This document shows, piece by piece, positions 51,675-60,892 of a DNA stretch of 64,000 nt. Under the pieces are notes generated by a model. It worked only from the letters and a program-made list of their open reading frames with translations, made no database searches and was not told the origin of the DNA. How positions within the stretch are numbered: the first letter of the stretch is position 1; the number at the start of each line of letters is the position of its first letter. The position numbers were made by a program, and so were the translations under genes. The stretch comes from Hyphomonadaceae bacterium (GTDB lineage: Bacteria > Pseudomonadota > Alphaproteobacteria > Caulobacterales > Aquidulcibacteraceae), in assembly GCA_019753175.1 (NCBI GenBank), contig JAIELK010000003.1:62001-126000 (forward strand), given 5' to 3'.

Positions 51675-53498
51675 TTAAGAGCCTAGCGCCTCGCGGCGGA
51701 GCTCGATGTCCAGCCACTCCGATTCCGCGGCCTCATGCTGCGCCCGCAGCGCCTGCAGCCGTCTCGCTGCTCCATCGAAGGCCTTGGGATCCTTGGTAAA
51801 GGCGGCCGGGTCTGCGAGCGCCCGCTCCTGCGCATCAATGTCGGCTGCCAGCTTCGGGATGAGTGCGTCGAGCTCGGCTGCGCGGCGTTCATCCTTGTAG
51901 CTGAGCTTGGTTTGTCTGCGAGGCGTCGCGGCCGGAGCGGAGGCGGCCTTCGCGCCTGCTTTGGGTCGTTCGACGACCGAGCCGCCATAAGCGCGCTCGA
52001 ATTCGGCCCAGCCGCCAGGGTGTTCGACCCACCGGCCGCCGCCCAACGGGCCGACGATCTGGGTGGCGACGCCGTCCAGGAAGGCGCGGTCGTGGCTGAC
52101 GATGATCACAGTGCCGTCGTAGGCGGCAAGCATGTCCTCCAGCGCTTCGAGGGTGTCGAGATCGAGATCGTTGGTTGGCTCGTCCAACACAAGCAGGTTG
52201 GCGGGCTGCGCGAGCGCTACCGCAAGCGCCAGGCGGTTTCGTTCGCCGCCCGAGAGCGCCGAGATTGGCTGGCGCAATTGTTCGGGTCGAAACAGGAAGT
52301 CGCCGGCGTAAGCCGCGACATGGCGGGGCCGACCACCCACGACGACTTGGTCGCCGCCTTGCGGCGCCAGCGCCGCCCAAATGGTCGTATGCGGCGACAG
52401 CAGGGCCCGTGCCTGATCGACATAGGCGACGCGCAGATTTTCGCCCATGCGCACCGAGCCCTGGTCGGGCTCGAGCCGTTTGAGCAGCAGCTCCAGCAAG
52501 GTCGTTTTCCCTGCGCCGTTGCGGCCGACGACGCCAACGCGATCGCCGCGCATGATGCGCGTCGAGAAGGTCTCGATAATGGGGACGTCGCCGTAACGCT
52601 TCGAAACCTTACTGGCTTCGATCACAAGCCGTGCTGATTCCGCGCCGCGCTCAGCCTGCAGCACCGCTTTGACGGCGCGCGCGGCGCTCTCGCGTTCGCG
52701 GTGTTCGGCGCGTAGCGATTCGAGCTTACGCCTGCGGCCTTCGTTGCGCGACCGGCGCGCAGTGACGCCGCGGCGCAACCAGTGTTCCTCGGCCGCGAGA
52801 TGCGTCTGGAGCCGCGCCAGCGTGCGGGTCTCCTCGCGCTCCACCTCCTCGGCCCAGTCGTCGAACGCCGCAAAGCCGCGATCGTTGGAAAGGACGCGGC
52901 GCTGACGCAGCCAGAGCATCGAGGTTGAGCTGCGCTCGAGGAAGCGGCGGTCGTGGCTGATGATGAGACATGCGCCCTTGAAGGCGTTGAGTCGCTGCTC
53001 CAGGGCTTGGATGGCGGCGATGTCGAGGTGGTTGGTTGGCTCGTCGAGCAGGAGGAGATCGGGTTCGGCGGCGAATGCACGCGCGAGCGACGCGCGTCGG
53101 CGTTGCCCGCCGGAGAGCGTACGCAGGTCGGCGTCGGGGTCGAGTTCGAACACCTGCAATTCCGCTTCCGCAGCGTGATCGGGAAGCACGCCCATGCTGC
53201 CGGCGCGCGCCGTCGACGGCGCCGTCACGAAGTCGCGAAGTGTCGCGAAGCCGTCGAAGGGTGCGTCCTGCTCGGCGTAGGCGATCACGACGCCATTGGC
53301 GATGGCGATCTCGCCGCCGTCAGGTTCGGCAAAGCCGGCGACCATGCGCATCAGAGTGGACTTGCCCGCGCCGTTGGCGCCGACAAGCGCCGCACGCTCA
53401 CCGCGCTTCAGCACGAATTCGACGTCGTCGAAGAGCGGCGCCCCCCCGAGCGTCAGGCGCAGGCCCTTGACGTGCGTTAGCGCTGGCCCCGCCGCCAT
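51675..53498 (-). CDS. ABC-F family ATPase (Uup-like)
   Basis: Ribosome-associated or nucleic-acid-associated ATPase with two ABC domains and no membrane part. The 607-residue product has Walker A GANGAGKST and GRNGAGKTT, signature LSGGQRRRASLARA and LSGGERNRLALAVA, Walker B LLLLDEPTNHLDI and LLVLDEPTNDLDL. An Arg/Glu-rich linker between them and a C-terminal coiled coil (about 540-607) make it Uup-like rather than EttA-like. It stands 5 bp after the end of the PBP1A-type gene, on the same strand. Confidence 0.93.
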   Translation of the reverse strand: MAAGPALTHVKGLRLTLGGAPLFDDVEFVLKRGERAALVGANGAGKSTLMRMVAGFAEPDGGEIAIANGVVIAYAEQDAPFDGFATLRDFVTAPSTARAGSMGVLPDHAAEAELQVFELDPDADLRTLSGGQRRRASLARAFAAEPDLLLLDEPTNHLDIAAIQALEQRLNAFKGACLIISHDRRFLERSSTSMLWLRQRRVLSNDRGFAAFDDWAEEVEREETRTLARLQTHLAAEEHWLRRGVTARRSRNEGRRRKLESLRAEHRERESAARAVKAVLQAERGAESARLVIEASKVSKRYGDVPIIETFSTRIMRGDRVGVVGRNGAGKTTLLELLLKRLEPDQGSVRMGENLRVAYVDQARALLSPHTTIWAALAPQGGDQVVVGGRPRHVAAYAGDFLFRPEQLRQPISALSGGERNRLALAVALAQPANLLVLDEPTNDLDLDTLEALEDMLAAYDGTVIIVSHDRAFLDGVATQIVGPLGGGRWVEHPGGWAEFERAYGGSVVERPKAGAKAASAPAATPRRQTKLSYKDERRAAELDALIPKLAADIDAQERALADPAAFTKDPKAFDGAARRLQALRAQHEAAESEWLDIELRREALGS

Positions 53499-53503
53499 GA
53501 ACC

Positions 53504-55516
53504 CTACCGGAAGATATCGGTGACGAAATTCTCGATCTCGGACTCGCCGAACGCGTCAGCCAGTTGATCGAAGAAGCTCGCCATCTCGACTTGCTCCGGC
53601 GAGCGCAGGGGTTGTTCGATGCCGGGCAGCGGATGTTCTTCGACGCCATCGTGGGCGACGCGCATCGTGTCGGTCCAGATCTGCGCCGGCAGCGTGCCGC
53701 CGGTGGTGCGGCCCATCGAGGTGAAGTCGTCGTGGCCGACCCAGACCCCGGAGACGAAGTCGGCGCTGTATCCGACAAACCAGGCGTCGCGCCAATCCGA
53801 ACTCGTCCCGGTCTTGCCGGCGATGTCGCGGTCGCCAAGGCGTGCGCCCGTGCCGGTGCCGCGCAGCACCACGGCTCCCATCATCGAGTTCATGCGCAGC
53901 ACCACTTCCTCGTCGAGCACCCGCTGGCCTTCGTGAGCGGGACGCACGTAGAGTTCGTCGCCCGAGGCGTTGCGCACGCGCCTGACGATGTGCGGATCGA
54001 TGCGGCGCCCCTCGTTCATGTAAACGCCGAACGCGCCGGTGATATCCCACAGCGTGGTTTCGATCGAGCCCAGCGCAATCGAGGGGGGCACGAACGCGTT
54101 GCGCTCGGGCATGCTCGACACGCCGAGCCTGCGCGCAACATCCGCCACCCGTCCTGGGCCGACTTCGTAACCGACCTCCGCGGCGACCGTGTTGATCGAC
54201 AGCGCGAAGGCGGTGCGCAGCGTCACTGCGCCGCGATAGCCTTCGTCGTAATTGCGCGGCCGCCAGCCATCGATCACCACCGGCTCGTCGTAGCGCACGT
54301 CTTCGGTGTCGAAACCGGCCTCCATGGCGGCGGTGTAAACGAAGGTTTTGAACGTTGAACCAGGCTGCCGCTGCGCCTGGGTCACGCGGTTGAACTTTGA
54401 GGTGTTGTAGTCAGTGCCGCCGATCAGAGCGACGATCTCGCCCTGCCGGTTCACCGTCAGCACGGCGGCCTGCAACGGACGCCGGCCGAAGGCGCGGTTG
54501 CCGAGCCGGCGGCGCACGGCTTGGTAGGCGGCGTTCTGCACATCGGGATCGATCGTGACCTCGATGACGAGATCATTGGCGCGATCGCCGACGACATCTC
54601 GCGCCTGCTCCAAGGCAAGGTCGAACGCGTAACCCATGACACGCTCGGGCGAACTGCGCTGCGCGACGCGGATGCGCTGCGCGCGTGCGCTCTCGCGCTG
54701 CTCGGGGGTAATGAAATCTGCTTCGACCATGGCGTCGAGCACGAGTTGCTGGCGCTCCAGCGCGCCTTCGAGATTGGAGCTGAGCGCCAGTTCCGACGGC
54801 GCTTTGGGGAGTCCTGCGAGCAAGGCAGCCTCCGCCAGAGTGAGTTGCGCTGCCGGCTTATTGAAGTAGCGGCGTGCGGCGGCGTCGACGCCGTAGGCCT
54901 GGTCGCCGAGATAAACCCGGTTCAGGTAGAGTTCGAGGATTTCGTCCTTGCTCAAACGCCTCTCGATGCGCGAGGCCAGCACCATTTCCCGCAGCTTCCG
55001 GTTTAGCGTCTGGCGCCTGTTGAGAAAGAGGTTGCGCGCCAGCTGCTGCGAGATCGTGGAGCCGCCTTGTACGGTTTCACCTGCGCGCATGTTCGCCCAC
55101 AGCGCACGCAGCACCGCCATGCGGTCAACGCCTTCGTGCTCGTAGAACCGCCGGTCCTCGATGGCGAGGAAGGCTTGCCAAACATGGTCCGGGAGTTCGC
55201 CAAGCGCGACGCGCTGCCCGTAGAAAGGCCCCCGCGCGCCGATGATCTCGCCCTCGGCGTCGACGAAAATCGCAGATTGCTGCCGGTTCAATGTCCACAG
55301 CGCCTGCGCGTCAGGAACCCGCGGCAAACCCCAATAGATCCAGACCCACACGCCGATCACCGCAGCCAGCATAACGGCGGCGAACACGCTCGCCGCCGTA
55401 CGCCAAGTCAGGCGCGTGCGGTCCTTCAGCATGGTCTCGATATGACGCTGAGCCGCTGCGGCGCGCAGGCGAGCCCAGTCGACGCCGCGCCGAAGATCGG
55501 GCCGTGGGTCAGGCAC
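53504..55516 (-). CDS. PBP1A-type bifunctional penicillin-binding protein
   Basis: Peptidoglycan glycosyltransferase/transpeptidase. The 670-residue product has one N-terminal membrane anchor (about 40-60), the glycosyltransferase motif with catalytic Glu (AFLAIEDRRFYEHEGVD), and GGSTISQQLARNLFL. The transpeptidase domain has active Ser in QPGSTFKTFVY (S-T-F-K), SINT (S-x-N) and AGKTGTSSDWRD (KTG). The GTG at 55516 is chosen because GGAG lies eight bases upstream and it yields a short cytoplasmic tail; an upstream ATG would add 45 Arg-rich residues. Confidence 0.92.
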   Translation of the reverse strand: MPDPRPDLRRGVDWARLRAAAAQRHIETMLKDRTRLTWRTAASVFAAVMLAAVIGVWVWIYWGLPRVPDAQALWTLNRQQSAIFVDAEGEIIGARGPFYGQRVALGELPDHVWQAFLAIEDRRFYEHEGVDRMAVLRALWANMRAGETVQGGSTISQQLARNLFLNRRQTLNRKLREMVLASRIERRLSKDEILELYLNRVYLGDQAYGVDAAARRYFNKPAAQLTLAEAALLAGLPKAPSELALSSNLEGALERQQLVLDAMVEADFITPEQRESARAQRIRVAQRSSPERVMGYAFDLALEQARDVVGDRANDLVIEVTIDPDVQNAAYQAVRRRLGNRAFGRRPLQAAVLTVNRQGEIVALIGGTDYNTSKFNRVTQAQRQPGSTFKTFVYTAAMEAGFDTEDVRYDEPVVIDGWRPRNYDEGYRGAVTLRTAFALSINTVAAEVGYEVGPGRVADVARRLGVSSMPERNAFVPPSIALGSIETTLWDITGAFGVYMNEGRRIDPHIVRRVRNASGDELYVRPAHEGQRVLDEEVVLRMNSMMGAVVLRGTGTGARLGDRDIAGKTGTSSDWRDAWFVGYSADFVSGVWVGHDDFTSMGRTTGGTLPAQIWTDTMRVAHDGVEEHPLPGIEQPLRSPEQVEMASFFDQLADAFGESEIENFVTDIFR

Positions 55517-55711
55517 TAAGAGGTCTCCAGGTGGCGGTGTCCAATAGAGGTATGGCCGAATTCTGACCAGGAAATAAGGGGACGAGCGCCGCCTCGTTCC
55601 ACGCCGTCTTCGAATGAATCGCAGCCTTATGAAGCCGGTCTGAACAATCAATCCGACTGCGCCGGTGTCGCCCTAGGATGCAGGCATGTTCGAAACAACC
55701 CGAGGCAGACG
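55517..55711. other. Divergent region between PBP gene and GTA cluster
   Basis: About 195 bp. GAGG lies before the first GTA gene. The self-complementary core TTCGAA occurs in TGTTCGAAACA at about 55687-55697. I cannot assign a GafA/CtrA control site or -35/-10 boxes here; no full TTAA-N7-TTAA is present. Confidence 0.4.
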
Positions 55712-56002
55712 ATGAAAGCGGGGGAATTGCTGCGCACTTGGCTCGTCTGGGCGCACGAGGCAATGCGCGAGGGCGACGCGGCGGAAGGCGAGCGCCGGGC
55801 GAAGGCCGTCTCCGCGCTGGCCCGCGCCGAGACCGAGGTGGCCGAGTTTGCTACGGCGCTGGCCGCACAGTCACAGGAGCACGATGAAGAGGCCCTTCGC
55901 GCCGAACTCAGAAGCCGGCTACGTCGCCTTGCGGACGCTGCACAAGCTGGAGCTCCTGACGACGTGCTTCACCGCATCGGAACTGGCGAGGCTGCTCCGT
56001 GA
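55712..56002 (+). CDS. GTA small terminase-like protein (g1)
   Basis: First gene of the GTA structural cluster, in the place of RcGTA g1, which acts as the small terminase component. The 96-residue product is highly helical and charged (EGERRAKAVSALARAETEVAEF, EEALRAELRSRLRRLADAAQ), consistent with a coiled-coil or HTH small terminase. Sequence alone is weakly diagnostic; synteny with terL gives the call. It overlaps terL by 119 bp in another frame. Confidence 0.65.
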   Translation: MKAGELLRTWLVWAHEAMREGDAAEGERRAKAVSALARAETEVAEFATALAAQSQEHDEEALRAELRSRLRRLADAAQAGAPDDVLHRIGTGEAAP

Positions 56003-57197
56003 TTGGCGATTTTGGGCTCGGTTGGAGCAATTACCGCCCAACGGCGCATGGCGGCGCTGGGTGTTCATGGGCGGACGCGGCGCCGGCAAGACCCGAGCCG
56101 GCGCGGAGTGGGTATCAGCCGAGGCGCGCTACGGTCGTTTCGGCCGCATCGCGCTCATCGGCCCGACGTTTCACGACGTGCGCGAGGTGATGGTGGACGG
56201 TCAGTCCGGCATCCGCGCGCTCCCAGATGCACGGCCGAGCTACGAGGCGACCCGGCGGCGGCTGATTTGGCCAAACGGTGCGCAGGCGCACTGTTTGTCG
56301 GCGGAGGATCCAGAGAGCCTGCGCGGGCCGCAATTCGACGCCGCCTGGTGTGACGAATTGTGCTTCTGGGCCTACCCGGAGGAGACGCTGAATACGCTCG
56401 ATCACGCCCTGCGGTTGGGCCGCAGGCCGCGTACGCTGGTGACGACGACACCGCGTCCGATCGCGGCGCTGAAGCGCGTGCTGGCAGCGGCCGATACGGT
56501 CGTGACACGTTCGACGACATGGGACAACGCTCACAACGTGGCGGAGGACTTCATCGCCGCGCTCAACGAGCGCTGGCGTGGCGGCATTCGCCACCGGCAG
56601 GAACTGCTGGGCGAGCTGATCGAAGATGCCGAAGGCGCGCTGTGGAAACGCGCCGATCTTGAGGCGTTGAGGCAGCGGCCAGAGGGCGAACTGGATCGTG
56701 TCGTCGTCGCCATTGATCCTCCGGTGACGATCGGCTCGCGAGCCGATGCGTGCGGCATCGTCGCCGCCGGCGCGCGCGGAGAGGGCCGCGCTCGCGTCGC
56801 CTACGTGCTCGCCGATGCGAGCCTGCAAGGCGCGCCACCGGATGTGTGGGCGCGCCGCGCGGTGGAGCTTGCGGAGTCGGTGGGCGCCCAATGGATTGTG
56901 GCGGAAGCGAACAACGGCGGCGAGATGGTGCGCAGCGTGCTGAAGGCGGCGGCGCCTGATGCGATCGTGCGCCTGGTGCGCGCCAGCGAAGGTAAACGCG
57001 CACGCGCCGAACCGATCGCGGCGCTCTACGCGCAAGGCCGCGTGCGTCACGCAGCTGCGTTCGCCGATTTGGAGGACGAGATGTGCAGCTTTGGCGCTGC
57101 GGGCTTCACCAAAAGCCCTGACCGGCTCGACGCGTTGGTGTGGGCGCTGACGGATCTGTTCCACGGCGCAGCGCCGCCAAGGCTGCGGATCATCTAA
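55884..57197 (+). CDS. GTA terminase large subunit (g2)
   Basis: ATP-driven packaging motor and nuclease that fills heads with host DNA. The 437-residue product has Walker A GGRGAGKT (63-70), Walker B AAWCDELCFW, coupling motif LVTTTPRP, and a nuclease domain with the acidic VVVAIDPPVTIG segment and KSPDRLDALVWAL. The ATG at 55884 has AGGAG seven bases upstream, a strong ribosome site inside g1. Length is close to RcGTA TerL. The portal gene follows after 12 bp. Confidence 0.93.
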   Translation: MKRPFAPNSEAGYVALRTLHKLELLTTCFTASELARLLRDWRFWARLEQLPPNGAWRRWVFMGGRGAGKTRAGAEWVSAEARYGRFGRIALIGPTFHDVREVMVDGQSGIRALPDARPSYEATRRRLIWPNGAQAHCLSAEDPESLRGPQFDAAWCDELCFWAYPEETLNTLDHALRLGRRPRTLVTTTPRPIAALKRVLAAADTVVTRSTTWDNAHNVAEDFIAALNERWRGGIRHRQELLGELIEDAEGALWKRADLEALRQRPEGELDRVVVAIDPPVTIGSRADACGIVAAGARGEGRARVAYVLADASLQGAPPDVWARRAVELAESVGAQWIVAEANNGGEMVRSVLKAAAPDAIVRLVRASEGKRARAEPIAALYAQGRVRHAAAFADLEDEMCSFGAAGFTKSPDRLDALVWALTDLFHGAAPPRLRII

Positions 57198-57209
57198 CGG
57201 ACATCACGA

Positions 57210-58337
57210 ATGCTGAACTGGTTGAGCAAACTCCGCGCGCCCCGCGCCGTGGAGCGCAAACTCATAGCCTACCATCCGCTGGGGCGACCGATATGGTCGA
57301 CTCGGGACGTCGGCGTGTTTGCGCGCGAGGGCTATGCACGCAATGCGGTGGCCTATCGCTGCGTACGGCTGATTGCCGAAGCGGCTGCGAGCGCGCCGCT
57401 GCGCGTGACGCCAAGCGATCACCCGCTTGCGCGCTTGATCGCGCGGCCAAACCCCGAACAGACCGGCGTTGAGCTGCTGGAAGCCTTCTTCGGTCACCTG
57501 CAAGTGGCGGGCAACGCCTACCTCGAAGCCGCCAGCATCGACACCGATGCGCCGGCTGAACTTTATGTGCTGCGGCCTGACCGCATCAGTCTGCTGCCGG
57601 GGCCGGATGGCTGGCCCATCGGTTGGGAGCATCGCGTGGGCGCCGATGTGCGCCGCTTTGAGCGCGATCCGGTGACAGGCGAAGCGCCGATCCTGCATCT
57701 GAAACTCTTCCATCCGGCCGACGACTGGTACGGGCTGTCGCCAATGGAAGCGGCGGCCCATGCGATTGACATCCACAATGCCGGCGGCGCGTGGAACAAG
57801 GCGCTGATTGACAACGCGGCGCGTCCATCCGGCGCGCTGGTGTTCACCGGCGCCGAGCGGCTCAGCGAAGAGCAGTTTCGTCGCTTGAAGCAAGAGCTCG
57901 ACGACATGCACGCGGGCGCGGCCAATGCAGGCCGTCCGATGCTGCTCGAAGGCGGGCTCGACTGGCGGCCGATGTCGCTGACCCCTGCGGACATGGACTT
58001 CATCGAAGCCCGCCACGCCGCCGCACGCGACATCGCGCTCGCGTTTGGGGTGCCGCCGATGCTGCTCGGGATTCCGGGCGACAACACCTACTCGAATTAT
58101 CGAGAGGCGAACCTCGCCTTCTGGCGCCAGAGCGCGTTGCCGCTGGCGCAGAAGGCGGCGCGCGGGATCGAAGCCTGGCTCGGTTCGCGTTGGCCGCAGG
58201 CGGGCGCCGCCCAACTCAGTGTCGACATGGAAGGCGTGCCCGCGCTCGCCGTGGAAAGGGAGGCTCTGTGGTCCAGATTGTCGAACGCGGACTTCCTCAG
58301 CGCGGACGAAAAGCGCGCGCTGGCGGGTTTGCCATGA
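57210..58337 (+). CDS. GTA portal protein (g3), HK97 family
   Basis: Dodecameric DNA gate of the head. The 375-residue product shows the HK97-type portal pattern: SRDVGVFAREGYARNAVAYRC in part, PNPEQTGVELLEAFFGHLQVAGNAYLE in part, FHPADDWYGLSPMEAAAHAI, and GVPPMLLGIPGDNTYSNYREANLAFWR in part. It has no separate membrane or signal feature. The next gene overlaps its stop by 4 bp. Confidence 0.94.
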   Translation: MLNWLSKLRAPRAVERKLIAYHPLGRPIWSTRDVGVFAREGYARNAVAYRCVRLIAEAAASAPLRVTPSDHPLARLIARPNPEQTGVELLEAFFGHLQVAGNAYLEAASIDTDAPAELYVLRPDRISLLPGPDGWPIGWEHRVGADVRRFERDPVTGEAPILHLKLFHPADDWYGLSPMEAAAHAIDIHNAGGAWNKALIDNAARPSGALVFTGAERLSEEQFRRLKQELDDMHAGAANAGRPMLLEGGLDWRPMSLTPADMDFIEARHAAARDIALAFGVPPMLLGIPGDNTYSNYREANLAFWRQSALPLAQKAARGIEAWLGSRWPQAGAAQLSVDMEGVPALAVEREALWSRLSNADFLSADEKRALAGLP

Positions 58338-58564
58338 AGTTTGACCCGCGCGTCACACTGGCGCTGATCCTGGCGCTGGTGCTCGAAACCGCGGGCAGCC
58401 TGATCTGGATCGGCGGCGCCGCTGCTCGCCTGCGTGAGGTCGAGCGCGCGGCGATCAGCGCGCCGGAAGTCGCCGAGCGCTTAGCGCGGGTCGAGGGTCA
58501 ACTCGCCGAGCAGCAGCGAACTCTGGCGCGGATCGAACAGCGGGTGGACGCGCGTGATCGTTGA
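58334..58564 (+). CDS. GTA small membrane protein (g3.5 position)
   Basis: 76-residue protein with one N-terminal transmembrane helix (VTLALILALVLETAGSLIWIGGAA) and a charged coiled-coil tail (AERLARVEGQLAEQQRTLARIE). It sits between portal and prohead protease, where RcGTA-type clusters have g3.5. Its role is not known; a holin-like or anchoring function is possible. It overlaps portal by 4 bp and protease by 11 bp. Confidence 0.75.
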   Translation: MKFDPRVTLALILALVLETAGSLIWIGGAAARLREVERAAISAPEVAERLARVEGQLAEQQRTLARIEQRVDARDR

Positions 58565-58982
58565 AGGTTACGCCGCCATCTTTGCCGTACGCGACCGGAT
58601 GGACGACATCGTCCGCGCGGGGGCGTTTCGCGAGAGCTTGGCGCGCCGCACCGAACCTTTGCCGATCTATCTGGAACATGAGCCGCGCCTGCTCGCCGGC
58701 CATTGGAGCGAGGCGCGCGAGGATTCGCGCGGCCTCTACGTACGCGGCGCGATCCGCGACGATCTGCCCGGCGCCGCGCGTGCAAGGCGCATGCTGGCGC
58801 GCGGCGTCGATGGCTTGTCGATCGGCTTTGTCGCCCTTGCTGCGTCGCGTGCTGGGGGGACTCGTCTGCTCGAAGAGGTCGATCTGCTCGAAGTCTCGAT
58901 CGTCACCTATCCCATGCAGCCGCTGGCGCGACTTCGGCAGTCGCCAGTGAGTGCTCAGCCAAGACTGCCGATCGCTGCATAA
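58554..58982 (+). CDS. GTA prohead protease (g4), HK97 family
   Basis: Serine protease that matures capsid subunits. The 142-residue product shows the HK97 prohead protease layout: VEGYAAIFAVRDRMDDIVRAGAF, then LPIYLEHEPRLLAGHW with the catalytic His, and GVDGLSIGFVA with the catalytic Ser. LLEEVDLLEVSIVTYPMQP closes the domain. GTG start. The following capsid gene is 14 bp downstream. Confidence 0.92.
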   Translation: MIVEGYAAIFAVRDRMDDIVRAGAFRESLARRTEPLPIYLEHEPRLLAGHWSEAREDSRGLYVRGAIRDDLPGAARARRMLARGVDGLSIGFVALAASRAGGTRLLEEVDLLEVSIVTYPMQPLARLRQSPVSAQPRLPIAA

Positions 58983-58996
58983 CCAAGGAGACCACC

Positions 58997-60199
58997 GTGA
59001 AGAAGGAAGTCAAAGCCGCGCCCGTGGGCGGGGCGGACGCGCTCATGCGCGCGTTCGAGGAGTTCAAGGCGGCCAATGACGCGCGCCTCGATTCCATCGA
59101 AAACAAGCGCGGCGATGTGCTGCTTGAAGAGAAGGTGGATCGCATCGATCGTGCGCTCACCGAGCAGAAATCGCTGATCGAACGCGCCGCGCTCGCCGGG
59201 CGGCGCCCCGCGCTTTCCGCCGACCCCGCGGAGTCGGAGCACAAATCGGCGTGGAGCGCCTATGTGCGCCGCGGCGACATCTCCGCGCTCGGCGCGTTCG
59301 AAGCCAAGGCGCTCTCGGTCGGCGTCGCCGCCGACGGCGGCCACCTCGCGCCGCCCGAACTCGATCGCCTGATCGAGAGCCGTCTGCGCGCCGCTTCGCC
59401 GATGCGCGAGATCGCGTCGGTGCGCACCACCAGCGCCAATCTGTTCCGCAAGCCGATCAGCTTGACCGCCTCCGGCTCCGGCTGGGCGGCGGAAACCGGC
59501 GCGCGCACGGAAACCTCTTCGCCGACGCTGGCGCTGCTCGATTTTCCCACTGCCGAGCTCTACGCCAATCTCGCCGCCACCCAGGCGCTGCTCGACGACG
59601 CCTTCGTCAATCTCGAAGAATGGATCGCCAGCGAAGTTGAAGACGCGTTCTCCGCGCAGGAACGCGCCGTGTTCGTCAACGGCGACGGGATCAACAAGCC
59701 CAAGGGCTTTCTGAACTACACCATGATCGCCGACGCGAGCCATGTCTGGGGCCAGATCGGCTATATCGCTACGGGCGTTGCTGGCGGATTCGCGGCGACA
59801 GCGCCGGTCGATAAGATCATCGACCTGGTCTATGCGCCGAAAGCGCAATTTCGCCAGAACGGGCGTTTCGTCATGAACCGCAAAACCGTCTCGGCGGTGC
59901 GCAAGCTGAAGGACGCCTCTGGCCAGTATATCTGGGAACCGAACGATCGCGGCGGCGCGACGCTGCTTGGTTACGCAGTGACGGAACTGGAAGACATGCC
60001 CGACATCGCCGCGAGTTCGAACTCGATCGCGTTCGGCGATTTTCAGCGCGGCTATTTGATCGTCGATCGCGCCGGCGTGCGCGTTCTGCGCGATCCGTTC
60101 TCCAACAAGCCGTACGTGATGTTCTACGTCACCAAGCGCGTTGGCGGCGGCGTGCAGAATTTCGACGCCATCAAAGTGCTGCGCTTCGCGGTGAGCTGA
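58997..60199 (+). CDS. GTA major capsid protein (g5), HK97 fold
   Basis: Head shell subunit. The 400-residue product has an N-terminal scaffold-like coiled part (KAANDARLDSIENKRG, EEKVDRIDRALTEQ) that the prohead protease is expected to remove. The HK97 fold is visible as GGHLAPPELDRLIESRLRAASPMREIASV in part, [44 protein letters not shown] in part, and ILYG-like GDFQRGYLIVDRAGV. GTG start with a perfect AAGGAG six bases upstream. A REP-like element follows. Confidence 0.95.
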   Translation: MKKEVKAAPVGGADALMRAFEEFKAANDARLDSIENKRGDVLLEEKVDRIDRALTEQKSLIERAALAGRRPALSADPAESEHKSAWSAYVRRGDISALGAFEAKALSVGVAADGGHLAPPELDRLIESRLRAASPMREIASVRTTSANLFRKPISLTASGSGWAAETGARTETSSPTLALLDFPTAELYANLAATQALLDDAFVNLEEWIASEVEDAFSAQERAVFVNGDGINKPKGFLNYTMIADASHVWGQIGYIATGVAGGFAATAPVDKIIDLVYAPKAQFRQNGRFVMNRKTVSAVRKLKDASGQYIWEPNDRGGATLLGYAVTELEDMPDIAASSNSIAFGDFQRGYLIVDRAGVRVLRDPFSNKPYVMFYVTKRVGGGVQNFDAIKVLRFAVS

Positions 60200-60240
60200 G
60201 CCGCTTCCACCGATCCCGCGATGACGACGCAATCGGCAGT

Positions 60241-60309
60241 CCGGGGCCCATGAACACGAAAGTTCTGTGGTCATGGGTCCCGGGCGCACCGCTTCGCGTC
60301 GCCCCGGGA
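60241..60309. repeat. REP-like double hairpin between capsid and adaptor genes
   Basis: First hairpin: CCGGGGCCCATGAACAC (60241-60257) and GTGGTCATGGGTCCCGG (60267-60283) pair at 15 of 17 positions around a 9-base loop. Second: TCCCGGGCG (60278-60286) pairs with CGCCCCGGGA (60300-60309) with one bulge. The two share bases, so they would be alternative folds. Such GGGTCCCGGG-type repeats are common between genes in alphaproteobacteria, often in many copies. Confidence 0.7.
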
Positions 60310-60331
60310 ATGGGTGTTCGTTAGGAATCCC

Positions 60332-60892
60332 ATGTCCATCATCATCGTTACGCCGCCGGCGAGCGAACCTGTGTCGCTCTCGGAGGCGAAGCTTTTTCTG
60401 CGCATCGATCACAATAGCGAGGATGCGCTCATCAATACGCTGATCGGCGCCGCGCGCGATGCGGTGGAGGCCGGTTGCGGGCGCGCACTGATCACGCGGC
60501 GCGTGCGCGAAAGCCTCGATATCTGGCGCCGCGACGCGGTCAATGGCGCTGTGCTGGGTTTGGGGCCCGTCACCAATGTGGTCGCCGTGCGCTTGCTTGC
60601 CGACAATGGCGCGCAGAGCATCATCGATCCTGCACGCTACCGTCTGGAGGGCGCCTACGATCGCCCGCGCCTGGTGTTTCCGCCGGGCCTGCCCGCGACG
60701 CTGCGCAGCGCCGGCGGGATCGAGATCGAGTATGACGCGGGCTTCGACGACGTCGCCGCCGATCTGCCGCTTTCGCTCAGGCTGGCGACGCTGCAGATCG
60801 TCGCCGCGCTCTATGAGGCGCGCCAAGGCGAGCGTGCCATCCCTGAAACGGCGCGGGCGCTGATGCGTCCGTTCGCGCCGGCGCGCTTGTGA
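60332..60892 (+). CDS. GTA head-tail adaptor-like protein (g6)
   Basis: Head-to-tail connector of the HK97 gp6 family. The 186-residue product begins MSIIIVTPPASEPVSLSEAK and has EDALINTLIGAARDAVEAGCGRALI, the usual gp6-like opening. A beta-rich central part follows, then LRLATLQIVAALYEARQGERAIPETARALM at the end. The ATG at 60332 (TTAGGA upstream) is chosen over a GTG six codons earlier. It directly follows the REP-like element. Confidence 0.88.
   Translation: MSIIIVTPPASEPVSLSEAKLFLRIDHNSEDALINTLIGAARDAVEAGCGRALITRRVRESLDIWRRDAVNGAVLGLGPVTNVVAVRLLADNGAQSIIDPARYRLEGAYDRPRLVFPPGLPATLRSAGGIEIEYDAGFDDVAADLPLSLRLATLQIVAALYEARQGERAIPETARALMRPFAPARL

Noticed and set aside
51665-51678. Full CtrA site (TTAA-N7-TTAA) upstream of the second DUF2336 gene
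   Set aside because: The spacing is six bases, not seven, and one half is the stop codon of the ABC-F gene; kept only as a remark.
58955-60826. A 623-codon reverse-strand frame opposite the GTA capsid and adaptor genes
   Set aside because: It spans two clear forward genes and the hairpin element and has no recognisable domain.
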